Part shown: positions 1-7,503 of the stretch, piece by piece
Position numbering within the stretch: position 1 is the first letter of the stretch
Layout: each line of letters starts with the position of its first letter
NCBI RefSeq assembly: GCF_018614955.1
Contig: NZ_JAGGNV010000040.1
Span: 1-56,288 of the forward strand
Length of the DNA stretch: 56,288 nt
Source: Variovorax paradoxus
GTDB taxonomy: Bacteria > Pseudomonadota > Gammaproteobacteria > Burkholderiales > Burkholderiaceae_C
Reading direction: 5' to 3'
Position numbers and translations under genes: made by a program
Notes under the pieces: model-generated
Database searches by the model: none
The model's input: only the letters and a program-made list of their open reading frames with translations
What the model was told of the DNA's origin: nothing

Positions 1-471
1 CATAGTTCAGCGTCTCCCTAGGTCGCCGAAGAAGCGCGAGATCTGCACACCCAGGCCGAGCGGCGGTCCAGGGTCTCCACCGAGGCAGAGACGAGGCCGT
101 GCTGGGTGCGCGAGAGCATAGAGCGGGAGATGCCCGAGCCTAGGCCAGAGCGCCGCCGGACGCTCATGCCGCCACGCGCAGGGCGCGCACCTGGCTATGC
201 CATTGCCTCAAGATCACGTTGCCCACCTGTTCGAAGACATGAAGGAGACGCCGCCACCTTCCTGTAAGAGGTACGCTGCCCCGCTCCAGCCAGGCGGTTT
301 CGGGTGAGCCGCCCCTCCAGGCTCGGCGCAGGTAGGGCAGGGCGAGCACAGTGCCAGGAGCGCGTTGCCCGCTGCCATAAACGACACCCGCGTACAGCGT
401 TGTGAACGTGGACCAATCAGCCGTCAAAGGCCTACCTTGCCAAATTTTGCCAAAGAGACTACGCTTGGCTG
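1..471. other. Stretch with no recognisable gene
   Basis: Open frames exist on the minus strand (about 105 and 73 residues), but none has a recognisable domain, a convincing ribosome binding site or amino-acid usage typical of a conserved protein. A decayed transposase fragment is possible but cannot be shown from the sequence. It probably contains the promoter of the downstream toxin-antitoxin pair close to its right edge. Confidence 0.4.
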
Positions 472-711
472 ATGAGCACAATGAACATCTCCCTTCCGGA
501 GAGCCTCAAGTCCTTCGTGGACGAGCAAGTTGGCGAGCGTGGGTACGGCACGAGCAGCGAGTATTTACGGGAGTTGATTCGGCGAGATCAGGATCGGGTC
601 AAGCTGCGCGGACTGCTACTCGAAGGTGCCTCATCTCCGGCCGCTGCCACGGCTGACAAAGCCTACTTCGAAGATATTCGCAAGCGAGTGCGCAAGGCCG
701 GCAAGGCGTGA
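472..711 (+). CDS. parD: ParD-type antitoxin (ribbon-helix-helix)
   Basis: A 79-residue protein of the ParD/CC2985 antitoxin type. The N-terminus (MNISLPESLKSFVDEQV) is the beta-strand plus first helix of a ribbon-helix-helix DNA-binding fold. It is followed by GYGTSSEYLRELIRRDQ, the typical second helix. The C-terminal half is polar and would wrap the toxin. By family knowledge it neutralises ParE and autorepresses the pair. The next gene begins inside its stop codon (GTGA at 708-711), so translation is probably coupled. A second ATG at 481 is also possible and would remove only three residues. Confidence 0.85.
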   Translation: MSTMNISLPESLKSFVDEQVGERGYGTSSEYLRELIRRDQDRVKLRGLLLEGASSPAAATADKAYFEDIRKRVRKAGKA

Positions 712-1040
712 GAACCCGACCTGTCGTCCTGCGCGCACTTGCCAGTCAGGATATCGAGGACATCGTCTCTTACTACTTCAACGAGACTGCCGAGCAAGCT
801 GTGATGGGCTTTGTCGATGCCCTTGAGCGCGCCCTCGGTCACATTGGGCGCTACGCAAGCACCGGCTCGCCGCGCTACGCGCACGAGTTGAACCTGCCTG
901 GCCTGCGCTCATGGCCGCTGACGCGCTACCCGCATTTGATCTTTTACGTCGAATGCAGCGACCACATCGATGTCTGGCGGGTACTTCATGGTCATCGGGA
1001 CATACCTACCCGGCTAGCGGAGCCAAGCGGCTCGGAATGA
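708..1040 (+). CDS. parE: ParE/RelE-superfamily toxin
   Basis: A 110-residue protein of the ParE family. Visible signatures are the N-terminal LRALASQDIEDIVSYYFNE helix pair, the central GSPRYAHEL segment and the late core strands PHLIFYVE and DVWRVLHGHRDIP, which match the usual end of the ParE fold. ParE toxins generally poison DNA gyrase, whereas RelE relatives cut mRNA; the ParD partner favours the gyrase role, but this is inference. It starts with GTG overlapping the antitoxin stop, which would keep toxin output dependent on antitoxin translation. Length is normal, so the module looks intact. Confidence 0.85.
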   Translation: MRTRPVVLRALASQDIEDIVSYYFNETAEQAVMGFVDALERALGHIGRYASTGSPRYAHELNLPGLRSWPLTRYPHLIFYVECSDHIDVWRVLHGHRDIPTRLAEPSGSE

Positions 1041-1210
1041 TTGGCTCACTCGACCACTTGATCTTGGCTAGTTCGGCAGGGCTGCAATGACGTATATGTC
1101 AAACGCGCTCAGGCAGGTTTGAACGGTCGCGTGGGAAGGGCCGTCGGGCGTCACGTCGGGCCGCTGTACAGTGAATAAAGAGCCAGGTTGACGATCGCCA
1201 CTCCTCCGGA

Positions 1211-2668
1211 TCAATCCGGATGAAGGTGTCGCGCGAGAGGGCTTTTCGAATCCGACGCCCCGCCCTGCGATGCGTGGGGCTGGTCTTTGACTGCCACCTG
1301 CGCCTTCCAAAGCTTGACTTGCATGGCATCGCGCACGGTGCGATAGGCCGGGTCGTGGAAGACGTTCTTCAGTTCGTCCGGGTCGGCGTGCAGGTCGTAC
1401 ATCTCCCACTCGCCCGGGTAGGTGAACATGCCGGTTCCAGGAATGCCCATACCGTCGTTGTAGAAGTAGATCAACTTGTAGCGCTCGTTGCGATAGCCGT
1501 AGTGCGCCGGAGCCTTGTGGAAAATATCGTCGTGTTCCCAGTAGCGGTAGTACATGCCCTCGGCTGGCGGCGAACTGGGCGCGCCCACCAGGTCGCCGGC
1601 GAAACTGCGGCCCTGCATGCGGGGATGCGCGGGCACGCCGGCGAAGTCGAGGATGGTCTGCGCGAAGTCGACGTTGGTTACGATGCCGCTATGCACCTGC
1701 CCTGGCGGCACGAGGCGCGGGTAGGACACCAGCATCGGCATGCGCAATGACTGCTCGTACATGAAGCGCTTGTCGAACCAGCCGTGGTCGCCAAGAAAGA
1801 AGCCCTGGTCGGAGGCGTACAGGAAGAGCGTGTCCTCGAAGTCGCCGCGTGCGTGCAGCCAGTCGATCACTCGGCCCACGCTGTCGTCCACTGCAGCGAC
1901 GCAACGCAGGTAGTCCTCCATGTAGCGCTGGTACTTCCACAGTGCCTCGGCCTCATAGCTCAGGCCTGCGGGCGGATCCTGCTTCAGGTCCTCCGCGCTC
2001 AGATGCTCTGCGATGCGCATGGCGGCGCGGCGCGCCGAAGAACTTCGCGTCGCGTAGTCGTCGCTCCACGTGCGCGGCAGGGGAATCGGCTCGCGGTACA
2101 TGTGCATGTGCCGGGGGTGGGGCTGCCAGGGGCGGTGAGGTGCCTTGTGCCAGATCAGCACGCACCAGGGCGCATCTCCTTGAAGGCCGTCGACCCAATC
2201 GAGCGACATGTCCGTGATCAGGTCGGTGGCGTAGCCCTCCACCTCCCGCAGACCGTCCACACCGAGGAACCTCGGGTTGTGATACTCGCCCTGCTCGATC
2301 AGCACGTCCCAGTAGTCGAAGCCTTGCGGGTCGTGGCCCGGTCCATCGCCCATGTGCCACTTGCCGACCATGGCCGTGCGGTAGCCGGCGGCCTTGAGCT
2401 GTGAGATGAAGGTCGGCTGGCTGGCATCGATCGGCGTCACCAGCGTCGAAACGCCATTGATATGACTGTAGGTCCCCGTCAGGATGCTGGCACGGCTGGG
2501 TGTGCACAGCGAATTGGTGGCGAAGCAGTTCTCGAAGCGCGCGCCGCTGCGCGCCAGATCATCGATGCGCGGCGTCTGGTTGACCACGGATCCGTAAGCA
2601 CCGATGGCGTGCGAGGCATGGTCGTCGGTCAAGACTAAGACGATGTTGGGGCGGCGGGATGGAGCCAT
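1211..2668 (-). CDS. Sulfatase (arylsulfatase A family)
   Basis: A 485-residue sulfatase. The N-terminus RPNIVLVLTDDHASH supplies the metal-binding Asp pair (residues 15-16). CTPSR at 55-59 is the sulfatase signature whose Cys is converted to formylglycine by a separate maturase. KWHMG near residue 102 and SDQGFFLGDHGW in the C-terminal half are the other active-site segments. No signal peptide is visible, so it is probably cytoplasmic. The beheaded Gfo/Idh/MocA gene ends 24 bases upstream on the same strand, suggesting a former operon acting on a sulfated sugar or polyol; the substrate cannot be read from the sequence. The downstream 170 bases to parE show nothing else. Confidence 0.9.
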   Translation of the reverse strand: MAPSRRPNIVLVLTDDHASHAIGAYGSVVNQTPRIDDLARSGARFENCFATNSLCTPSRASILTGTYSHINGVSTLVTPIDASQPTFISQLKAAGYRTAMVGKWHMGDGPGHDPQGFDYWDVLIEQGEYHNPRFLGVDGLREVEGYATDLITDMSLDWVDGLQGDAPWCVLIWHKAPHRPWQPHPRHMHMYREPIPLPRTWSDDYATRSSSARRAAMRIAEHLSAEDLKQDPPAGLSYEAEALWKYQRYMEDYLRCVAAVDDSVGRVIDWLHARGDFEDTLFLYASDQGFFLGDHGWFDKRFMYEQSLRMPMLVSYPRLVPPGQVHSGIVTNVDFAQTILDFAGVPAHPRMQGRSFAGDLVGAPSSPPAEGMYYRYWEHDDIFHKAPAHYGYRNERYKLIYFYNDGMGIPGTGMFTYPGEWEMYDLHADPDELKNVFHDPAYRTVRDAMQVKLWKAQVAVKDQPHASQGGASDSKSPLARHLHPD

Positions 2669-2692
2669 TGCTTGGACGCTCGAGTGAGATCG

Positions 2693-3382
2693 CTAGGGAT
2701 TCGTTTGAAGGGCCAAGAGATCGACGCGCTCCCAGGTGCGCGATGCGATCGAACGGTAGGCGGCATCGATCACGGCGTTGTCGATGAGGCCGTCCTCGAA
2801 GGTCTGGCGCGGCGGTGCCGACGCGGCGAATCTTTCGATGAAATGCGCGAGTTCGGCGTGATAGCCGTAGACCCAGGGTTCCTGGGCAACCGGCGTCATC
2901 CATCCTGTCGAGGCTCCTGCCTTCTCGAGCACGTAGCCGGCCTGCCGTCCCGCGAACGCGTTCACGCCGGTGGCGCCGGTCTCGTCGGTGCCGATCCAGC
3001 CGTGGCTGCCGTGGATCTCGTTGCGCACGTCCAGGCCGGCCACGTGCGTCCACCCGGCCTCCACCTGGGCGACGCGGCCGTCGGCGAAGCGCACGATGGC
3101 CACCGCGTTGTCCTCCGAAGCGACGTCATCGCGATAGAGGCGGTCGCCCCAGGCCATCACCTCCAGCGGCGGGTTGTCGGGGCCGAGGAACCATCGGCCG
3201 ATGGCCACGCAGTGGCAGCCCAGGCCGCGCAGCGGGCCGCCACCCATGCGCTCGGGGATCCGTGCATGCGCGTGGGGGTGGCCATGTGCCTCCCGGGCGC
3301 GTACCGAAAGCACCTTGCCGATGGCGCCGCCGTCCACCAGTTCCTTGGCCTTGACCAGGCCCGGCGCAAACACTTCGGTCTC
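2693..3382 (-). pseudogene. Gfo/Idh/MocA oxidoreductase, 5' part lost at a transposon end
   Basis: About 230 residues of the C-terminal half of a Gfo/Idh/MocA-family NAD(P)-dependent oxidoreductase. The segment from FAPGLVKAKELVDGGAIG through GGGPLRGLGCHC to the end matches the substrate-binding domain. The N-terminal Rossmann domain (about 110-130 residues, with the GxGxxG motif) is missing. Homology stops exactly where a terminal inverted repeat begins at 3383. The open frame continues upstream to 3487 only because the repeat happens to be open in this frame, giving a chimeric start (about 35 residues). The enzyme is almost certainly inactive. Confidence 0.85.
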
Positions 3383-3436
3383 GGGGTGATCTCGGTTTTC
3401 GTGCAGACCGTAGCGGTAACGGACCAGGGTAACCCG
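3383..3436 (+). repeat. Left terminal inverted repeat of the Tn3-like segment
   Basis: Begins GGGGTGATCTCGGTTTTCGT and continues through GTAGCGGTAACGGACCAGGG. It matches the reverse complement of 11662-11716 over 50 bases with one mismatch (position 26, C against T), plus a one-base indel further in. A GGGG start is the usual outer end of Tn3-family elements. Gfo/Idh/MocA homology stops at this boundary. Confidence 0.9.
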
Positions 3437-3587
3437 CTGCGCGCAGTGCTGGGCTGCGGCGACCGCGCAAGCTCGCATCAGCTTCAACCGGTGCTCGCGA
3501 TCGTCTGAAACGCCGGCCGCGCCGAGGGTTCTAGCTCATGCGGACTTCCTCCTCCGAACGACTCGTGTTGGCAGGGGCAGTGTTCTG

Positions 3588-4416
3588 TTGACTTCCGCCA
3601 AGCTGCAAGAGGAGTTGGAGCAAGGGCGGCGTTCAACGGCCGAACTGGTCGAACTGCATCGAGCTCACGTTGGCAACCGTGCGGGTGAAATTGCGCAGCT
3701 ACGCCAGGTAAGCCGGCGGCCACGGCGTTTGGCCGCACCGCGTGTGACGCGGTTCCTGCCCGTGGAGCACTGGGAGGCAGTCAAGGCAACGATCGAGGCG
3801 ATGCCGACAACAATGCAGCGCGACGCGGCGCATGCTGCGCGAACGCGGTGGCTGTTCTCGTTGCTCTACGTCGCGGCGCTGCGCGTCTCGGAGATTTGCG
3901 TAACGACCATGAACCGGATTTTTCGTGCGCCCAGCAGCCACGGGTGTCGAGCGCTGGTGGCTCGAGGTCACCGGCAAAGGGAGCAAGACGAGGTTGGTGC
4001 CGACAACCGCCGAGTTGCTGGCCGAGTTGATCCGCTATCGCCGCCACCTTGGCGTGAGCCCGCTCCCCAAAGACGGCGACAACAACCCCTGGTGCCGTCG
4101 ATCATCGGGCCGCAGCAGCCACTCGCACGCAGCGCGATACATGAAATCGTCAAGAGCATCATGCGATCGACCGCAGAACGCCTGCGGGCGCAGGGGCCGG
4201 ATTTCGACGCCGCCGCGGCGCACATCGAACAGGCATTGACGCATTGGCTCACACACGGCCGGCAGTCACCTGAGCGAGCGCGCCGATCTGAAGGTGGTCC
4301 GCGACAACCTCGGACACGTCAACTTGAGTACGACCAGCATCTATCTGCACACCGAGGACGACGCCCGGCACGACGCCACCGAGCAGGCGCATCGCGTCGG
4401 CTGGCAAGCGCCCTGA
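3588..4416 (+). pseudogene. Tyrosine recombinase (phage-integrase family), frameshifted
   Basis: Pieces of one tyrosine recombinase occur in successive frames. An N-terminal segment ends in LFSLLYVAALRVSEI (first catalytic Arg box). WWLEVTGKGSKTRLVP (catalytic Lys hairpin) is in a second frame at about 3950-4010. IIGPQQPLARSAIHEIV is back in the first frame. HWLTHTAGSHLSE through NLGHVNLSTTSIYLHTED (His and nucleophilic Tyr boxes) is in a third. At least three frameshifts separate them, and the normally invariant Arg of the H-x-x-R box reads Thr. Its place just inside the left repeat suggests it was the resolvase or integrase of the element. Confidence 0.85.
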
Positions 4417-4467
4417 GCGTCATGAATGGGTCATGCCCTTCGCGTCATGGGCCCGAACTCTGCGGAC

Positions 4468-4716
4468 TCACGGGGTGGCCCCGAGACTTTGCAGCACGGC
4501 TCTTGCGAGCGCGTTGTGCTCGATCTCCAGTGCTGCGTGAGCAAGGGTCCTGGCTTCTTCACAATCGCCCCGCGCCCAGGCATGTAGGGCGCGCACCGTG
4601 AACTGCCGGGCCTGCCCTTCGGCGCGGCGCACGAGCGTGAGATCGCAGCCGCAGCGCGGGCAGATCGGCTCCTGCGCCAAACGGACCCGGCAACCCGGGC
4701 AGCGCTCAAGGCTCAC
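4468..4716 (-). CDS. Small zinc-ribbon protein of the Hsp70 operon
   Basis: An 82-residue protein with two CxxC knuckles near the N-terminus (C6PGC9 and C19PRC22), a probable zinc ribbon. A helical tail follows, with alternating Ala and acidic residues (EEARTLAHAALEIEHNALARAVLQS), which resembles a single TPR-like helical pair. It starts 42 bases after the DnaK-like gene on the same strand and is the last gene of the operon. A possible role is as a client or adaptor module for the Hsp70, but nothing in the sequence proves this. Confidence 0.7.
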   Translation of the reverse strand: MSLERCPGCRVRLAQEPICPRCGCDLTLVRRAEGQARQFTVRALHAWARGDCEEARTLAHAALEIEHNALARAVLQSLGATP

Positions 4717-4758
4717 GCCGCGTCCTCGGGCACGGCGTCGCGCGGCTCGTCGACACGC

Positions 4759-6549
4759 TCATGCCTCCAGGTAGTAGAGCAGGTCGGCCAGAGTGTCCAT
4801 CGCTGCTTTCAGGGCCGCCTCATCGCCGGCCAGCGCGTCCTTCACGTCCTCGACCGCATCGACCAGGTCCTCTGCATCCTGTGTGCCGACCTTCTCCAGC
4901 GCGCGCTCGGCCTTTTCGACCAGTGCACGCCCTTCCACGGCGAGGCGGCGTGCGCTGACAGCCGGCCCGTCGCCGTCCCCGGGGACTTCATCGGCGAGCG
5001 ATGCGGGAGCGCTCTCCTGCTGCGCACCGAACAGCGCCTGCACGCGGCTGCGTGCCTCGTCGAGCTTGTCCTGCTCGAAGCGGGCGATGGCGTTGCCGAT
5101 GGTGATGCTGCGCTCGAGCCCGCTTTTCTTCTCGCGTGCCGTCACCTCGAGAATGCCATTGACGTCCAGCGACAGGCCCAGCACGATCGGGTTGCCCGCG
5201 GGGACCTTGCTCAAGCCTTCGACCGTGAAGCGCCCGATCGCTATGTTGTCGAGGGCATCGGGTTCTTCGCCCTGGTAGACGTTCACCTCGACCGTGTGTT
5301 GGCCGTCGAACACTGTGAAGAAGACATCGCTCTTAGATACTGGGATCGGCGTGTTCTTGCGGATCAGCGGGACGAAGCAGTGCTCGTAGGATTCGCCGTT
5401 GAGTTCGCCCAGGGCACTGGTGCCGAAGGTGTAGGGCGTAACGTCGACCAGCACCGTGCGCGTCTGGGTGCCGGCGATGAGCGCCGCTTGAATGGCCGCG
5501 CCCATCGCCACGCACAGATCAGGGTCGACTTCGGCGCGCGGCTGTTGGCCCAGTTCCTCTTCAAGGCGACGCGCCACCAGCGGCGTGCGCGTGGCGCCGC
5601 CCACGAGCAGGATCTCGTCGATATCGGCCACCGCCAGGCCGGCGCCGCTCAGCGCCACGTGCACGGCGTCCAGGGTCTCGGCGATGTAGGGCTCGATCAT
5701 CGCTTCGTACTGCTCGCGCGACACTTCGAGCGCCAAGTGCAGCGGCACGCCGTCGTGCTCAAGCAGGTACTCCTCCGTCAGGGTGGCGAAAGGTCGATCC
5801 GACAGCGCAATCTTGGCCGCCTCCGCGGCGCGCTGCAGCCGCGCCATGACCGCGGGTGAGTTGCTCGCCTCGATGCCATGCGCCTCTTTCAGGTGGGCCA
5901 GCGCAAAGTCGACCAACTTGCGGTCGAAGTCATCGCCTCCCAGATGGTTGTTGCCGTGGCTGGCCAACACCTCGACCACGTCGCCTTCGAGGTTGACGAC
6001 TGACACGTCGAAGGTGCCACCGCCGAGGTCATACACCAGGGCCTTGCGCGCGCCTTGGTGGCGGCTTTCGTATGCGAGCGCGGCGGCGGTCGGCTCGTTA
6101 ATGATGCGCACTACCTCAAGGCCCGCAATCTCGCCCGCTTCGCGCGTGGCCTGGCGTTGCGCATCCGAGAAGAAGGCCGGCACCGTGATCACCGCCTTTT
6201 TCACGTCGTGGCCGAGGTGGGCTTGCGCAAGGTCCTTCAGGCGGCGCAGGATCATCGCCGAGATCTCCTGCGGCGCATATTCCTTGTCGGACAGGGCGAC
6301 GCGGGTGTCTTCGCCCATGCGACGCTTGATCGAGCGCACGGTGCGCTCGGGATGCACGGCGTACTGGTTGCGCGCCGCATCGCCCACCAGCAGGGCGCCG
6401 TCGTTGCCGACGCCCACTACCGAAGGCAGGATGCGCACCGTACCCGACACCGGGATCACCTCCACCCGCCCGGCGCGCACCACGGCGATCTCGGAGTTGG
6501 TGGTGCCCAGGTCAATTCCGACAATGGTCTCGACGGTGGTTTCGCTCAT
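4759..6549 (-). CDS. DnaK-like Hsp70 chaperone (accessory paralogue)
   Basis: A 596-residue Hsp70. The ATPase domain is complete: GIDLGTTNS at 11-19 (phosphate 1), AVITVPAFFSDAQRQAT, IINEPTAAALAYE, VYDLGGGTFDVSV (phosphate 2) and ILLVGGATRTPLV (adenosine). A substrate-binding beta domain follows (GLSLDVNGILEVTAREK), then a shortened helical lid. It is about 40 residues shorter than housekeeping DnaK and ends in LADLLYYLEA rather than the usual acidic EEV-type tail. The ATG at 6549 was chosen because it opens the ATPase domain and overlaps the GrpE stop (ATGA); upstream in-frame sequence is GrpE DNA. It probably works with the neighbouring GrpE and the odd J-protein on a dedicated substrate. 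Confidence 0.95.
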   Translation of the reverse strand: MSETTVETIVGIDLGTTNSEIAVVRAGRVEVIPVSGTVRILPSVVGVGNDGALLVGDAARNQYAVHPERTVRSIKRRMGEDTRVALSDKEYAPQEISAMILRRLKDLAQAHLGHDVKKAVITVPAFFSDAQRQATREAGEIAGLEVVRIINEPTAAALAYESRHQGARKALVYDLGGGTFDVSVVNLEGDVVEVLASHGNNHLGGDDFDRKLVDFALAHLKEAHGIEASNSPAVMARLQRAAEAAKIALSDRPFATLTEEYLLEHDGVPLHLALEVSREQYEAMIEPYIAETLDAVHVALSGAGLAVADIDEILLVGGATRTPLVARRLEEELGQQPRAEVDPDLCVAMGAAIQAALIAGTQTRTVLVDVTPYTFGTSALGELNGESYEHCFVPLIRKNTPIPVSKSDVFFTVFDGQHTVEVNVYQGEEPDALDNIAIGRFTVEGLSKVPAGNPIVLGLSLDVNGILEVTAREKKSGLERSITIGNAIARFEQDKLDEARSRVQALFGAQQESAPASLADEVPGDGDGPAVSARRLAVEGRALVEKAERALEKVGTQDAEDLVDAVEDVKDALAGDEAALKAAMDTLADLLYYLEA

Positions 6550-7217
6550 TCGGGGATGCCCTTCTCGTTGAAGCTTGATTTGTTGACGACCACCTCGGCC
6601 GCGCGCAGCAGTTCGGTGCCTTGATGAAAACCACGCCTGAGCTCGCGCAGCACCACGCCCTCGCCGGCCTGTGGCGCCCATTCGACGGCCACCGCGTGCA
6701 TGCATTGCGGATCGAGCGCCTGGCCGACGGCGGCAATAGCGCGCACACGATACCTCGCCAGCAGTTCATCCAGGCGCTGCAGGGTCAGCGTTGAGCCCTC
6801 GCGAAGGCTCTGGACAAAGCGCCGCTCGCCGCCCAGCAGCCGGTGCAGCGGCGAGGGGCGCCACCCCACTTGCGCATCCAGCCCCAACTGCAGGCGGTCG
6901 CGCAGTTCGAGCAGGCCCAGCAGCAGGCCGCGCTCGGCCTGGGCTTTGGCATCGGCTGCTTGTGAGCGGGCACGCTCCAGGTCGCGCAACGACCGTTCGT
7001 TGTGCTCGCGCAGCGCCTCGCTCAAGGCCTGCATCTGTTCGAGCGCGGTCTTGAACTGGCGCGCCTGCAGGCGTACTTCGTTCTTCAGTGCCGCCATCTC
7101 GGCCAGCAGTGAGTGCAGGTCGAGCGTCTCGCCCGCCTCGGCCATCTCATCTTCGCCGGTGTCGAGACTGGCACGGAACTGCTCGATCAAACGTTCCTTC
7201 GTCTCGGCGTCAATCAT
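6546..7217 (-). CDS. grpE: GrpE-family nucleotide exchange factor
   Basis: A 223-residue GrpE-like protein: an N-terminal acidic segment, a long coiled-coil helix (about residues 35-90, rich in Ala, Glu, Gln and Arg), and a C-terminal beta domain. In that domain GQALDPQCMHAVAVEW and GEGVVLRELRRGFHQGTELLRAAEVVV match the conserved end of GrpE. GrpE releases ADP from Hsp70. The gene overlaps the J-like gene upstream by 8 bases and the DnaK-like gene downstream by 4 bases, so the three are probably translated as a coupled set. The first 35-residue region is divergent from housekeeping GrpE, as expected for a dedicated paralogue. Confidence 0.88.
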   Translation of the reverse strand: MIDAETKERLIEQFRASLDTGEDEMAEAGETLDLHSLLAEMAALKNEVRLQARQFKTALEQMQALSEALREHNERSLRDLERARSQAADAKAQAERGLLLGLLELRDRLQLGLDAQVGWRPSPLHRLLGGERRFVQSLREGSTLTLQRLDELLARYRVRAIAAVGQALDPQCMHAVAVEWAPQAGEGVVLRELRRGFHQGTELLRAAEVVVNKSSFNEKGIPE

Positions 7218-7503
7218 GACGGCCCAATAGCTGGTACAAGCTCGCCTCGGTGGGGGTGTCCGTCTTCCACCCGGCGCTCAGGAGTTCGAGTACCTCGCGC
7301 GCCGTCGGAGCGCTCGTATCGAACAGGGCATGGGCCAGACGCTGGCGCTCGCTCGCAATGGCCTCGAACGCCGCACGCACCTGCTCGAAGCGCTGCCGGT
7401 CGCGCTCGGGCGGACAGGCCCGGATGGCGGCAAGGTAGGCTGCGCGGATGGTGTCGTCGTCGGCCGTCTGCGGGACACCAAGCTGTCTGTAGGGATCACT
7501 CAT
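7210..7503 (-). CDS. J-domain-like protein lacking the HPD motif
   Basis: A 97-residue protein that looks like a J domain from its first residues: DPYRQLGVPQTADDDTIRAA (helix I and start of helix II), then a helix III of the type RFEQVRAAFEAIASERQRLA followed by LFD. At the loop where the catalytic HPD tripeptide should sit, residues 30-35 read CPPERD, so the His and Asp needed to stimulate Hsp70 ATPase are absent. A short C-terminal helix follows. It overlaps its upstream and downstream neighbours by 8 bases each. It could be a regulatory J-like protein, or a DjlB/DjlC-like family member whose HPD is naturally degenerate. Confidence 0.8.
   Translation of the reverse strand: MSDPYRQLGVPQTADDDTIRAAYLAAIRACPPERDRQRFEQVRAAFEAIASERQRLAHALFDTSAPTAREVLELLSAGWKTDTPTEASLYQLLGRHD

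Noticed and set aside
164..481. A 105-residue minus-strand frame at the window start
   Set aside because: No domain or ribosome site recognised and it overlaps the ParD promoter region; possibly transposase debris but unsupported.
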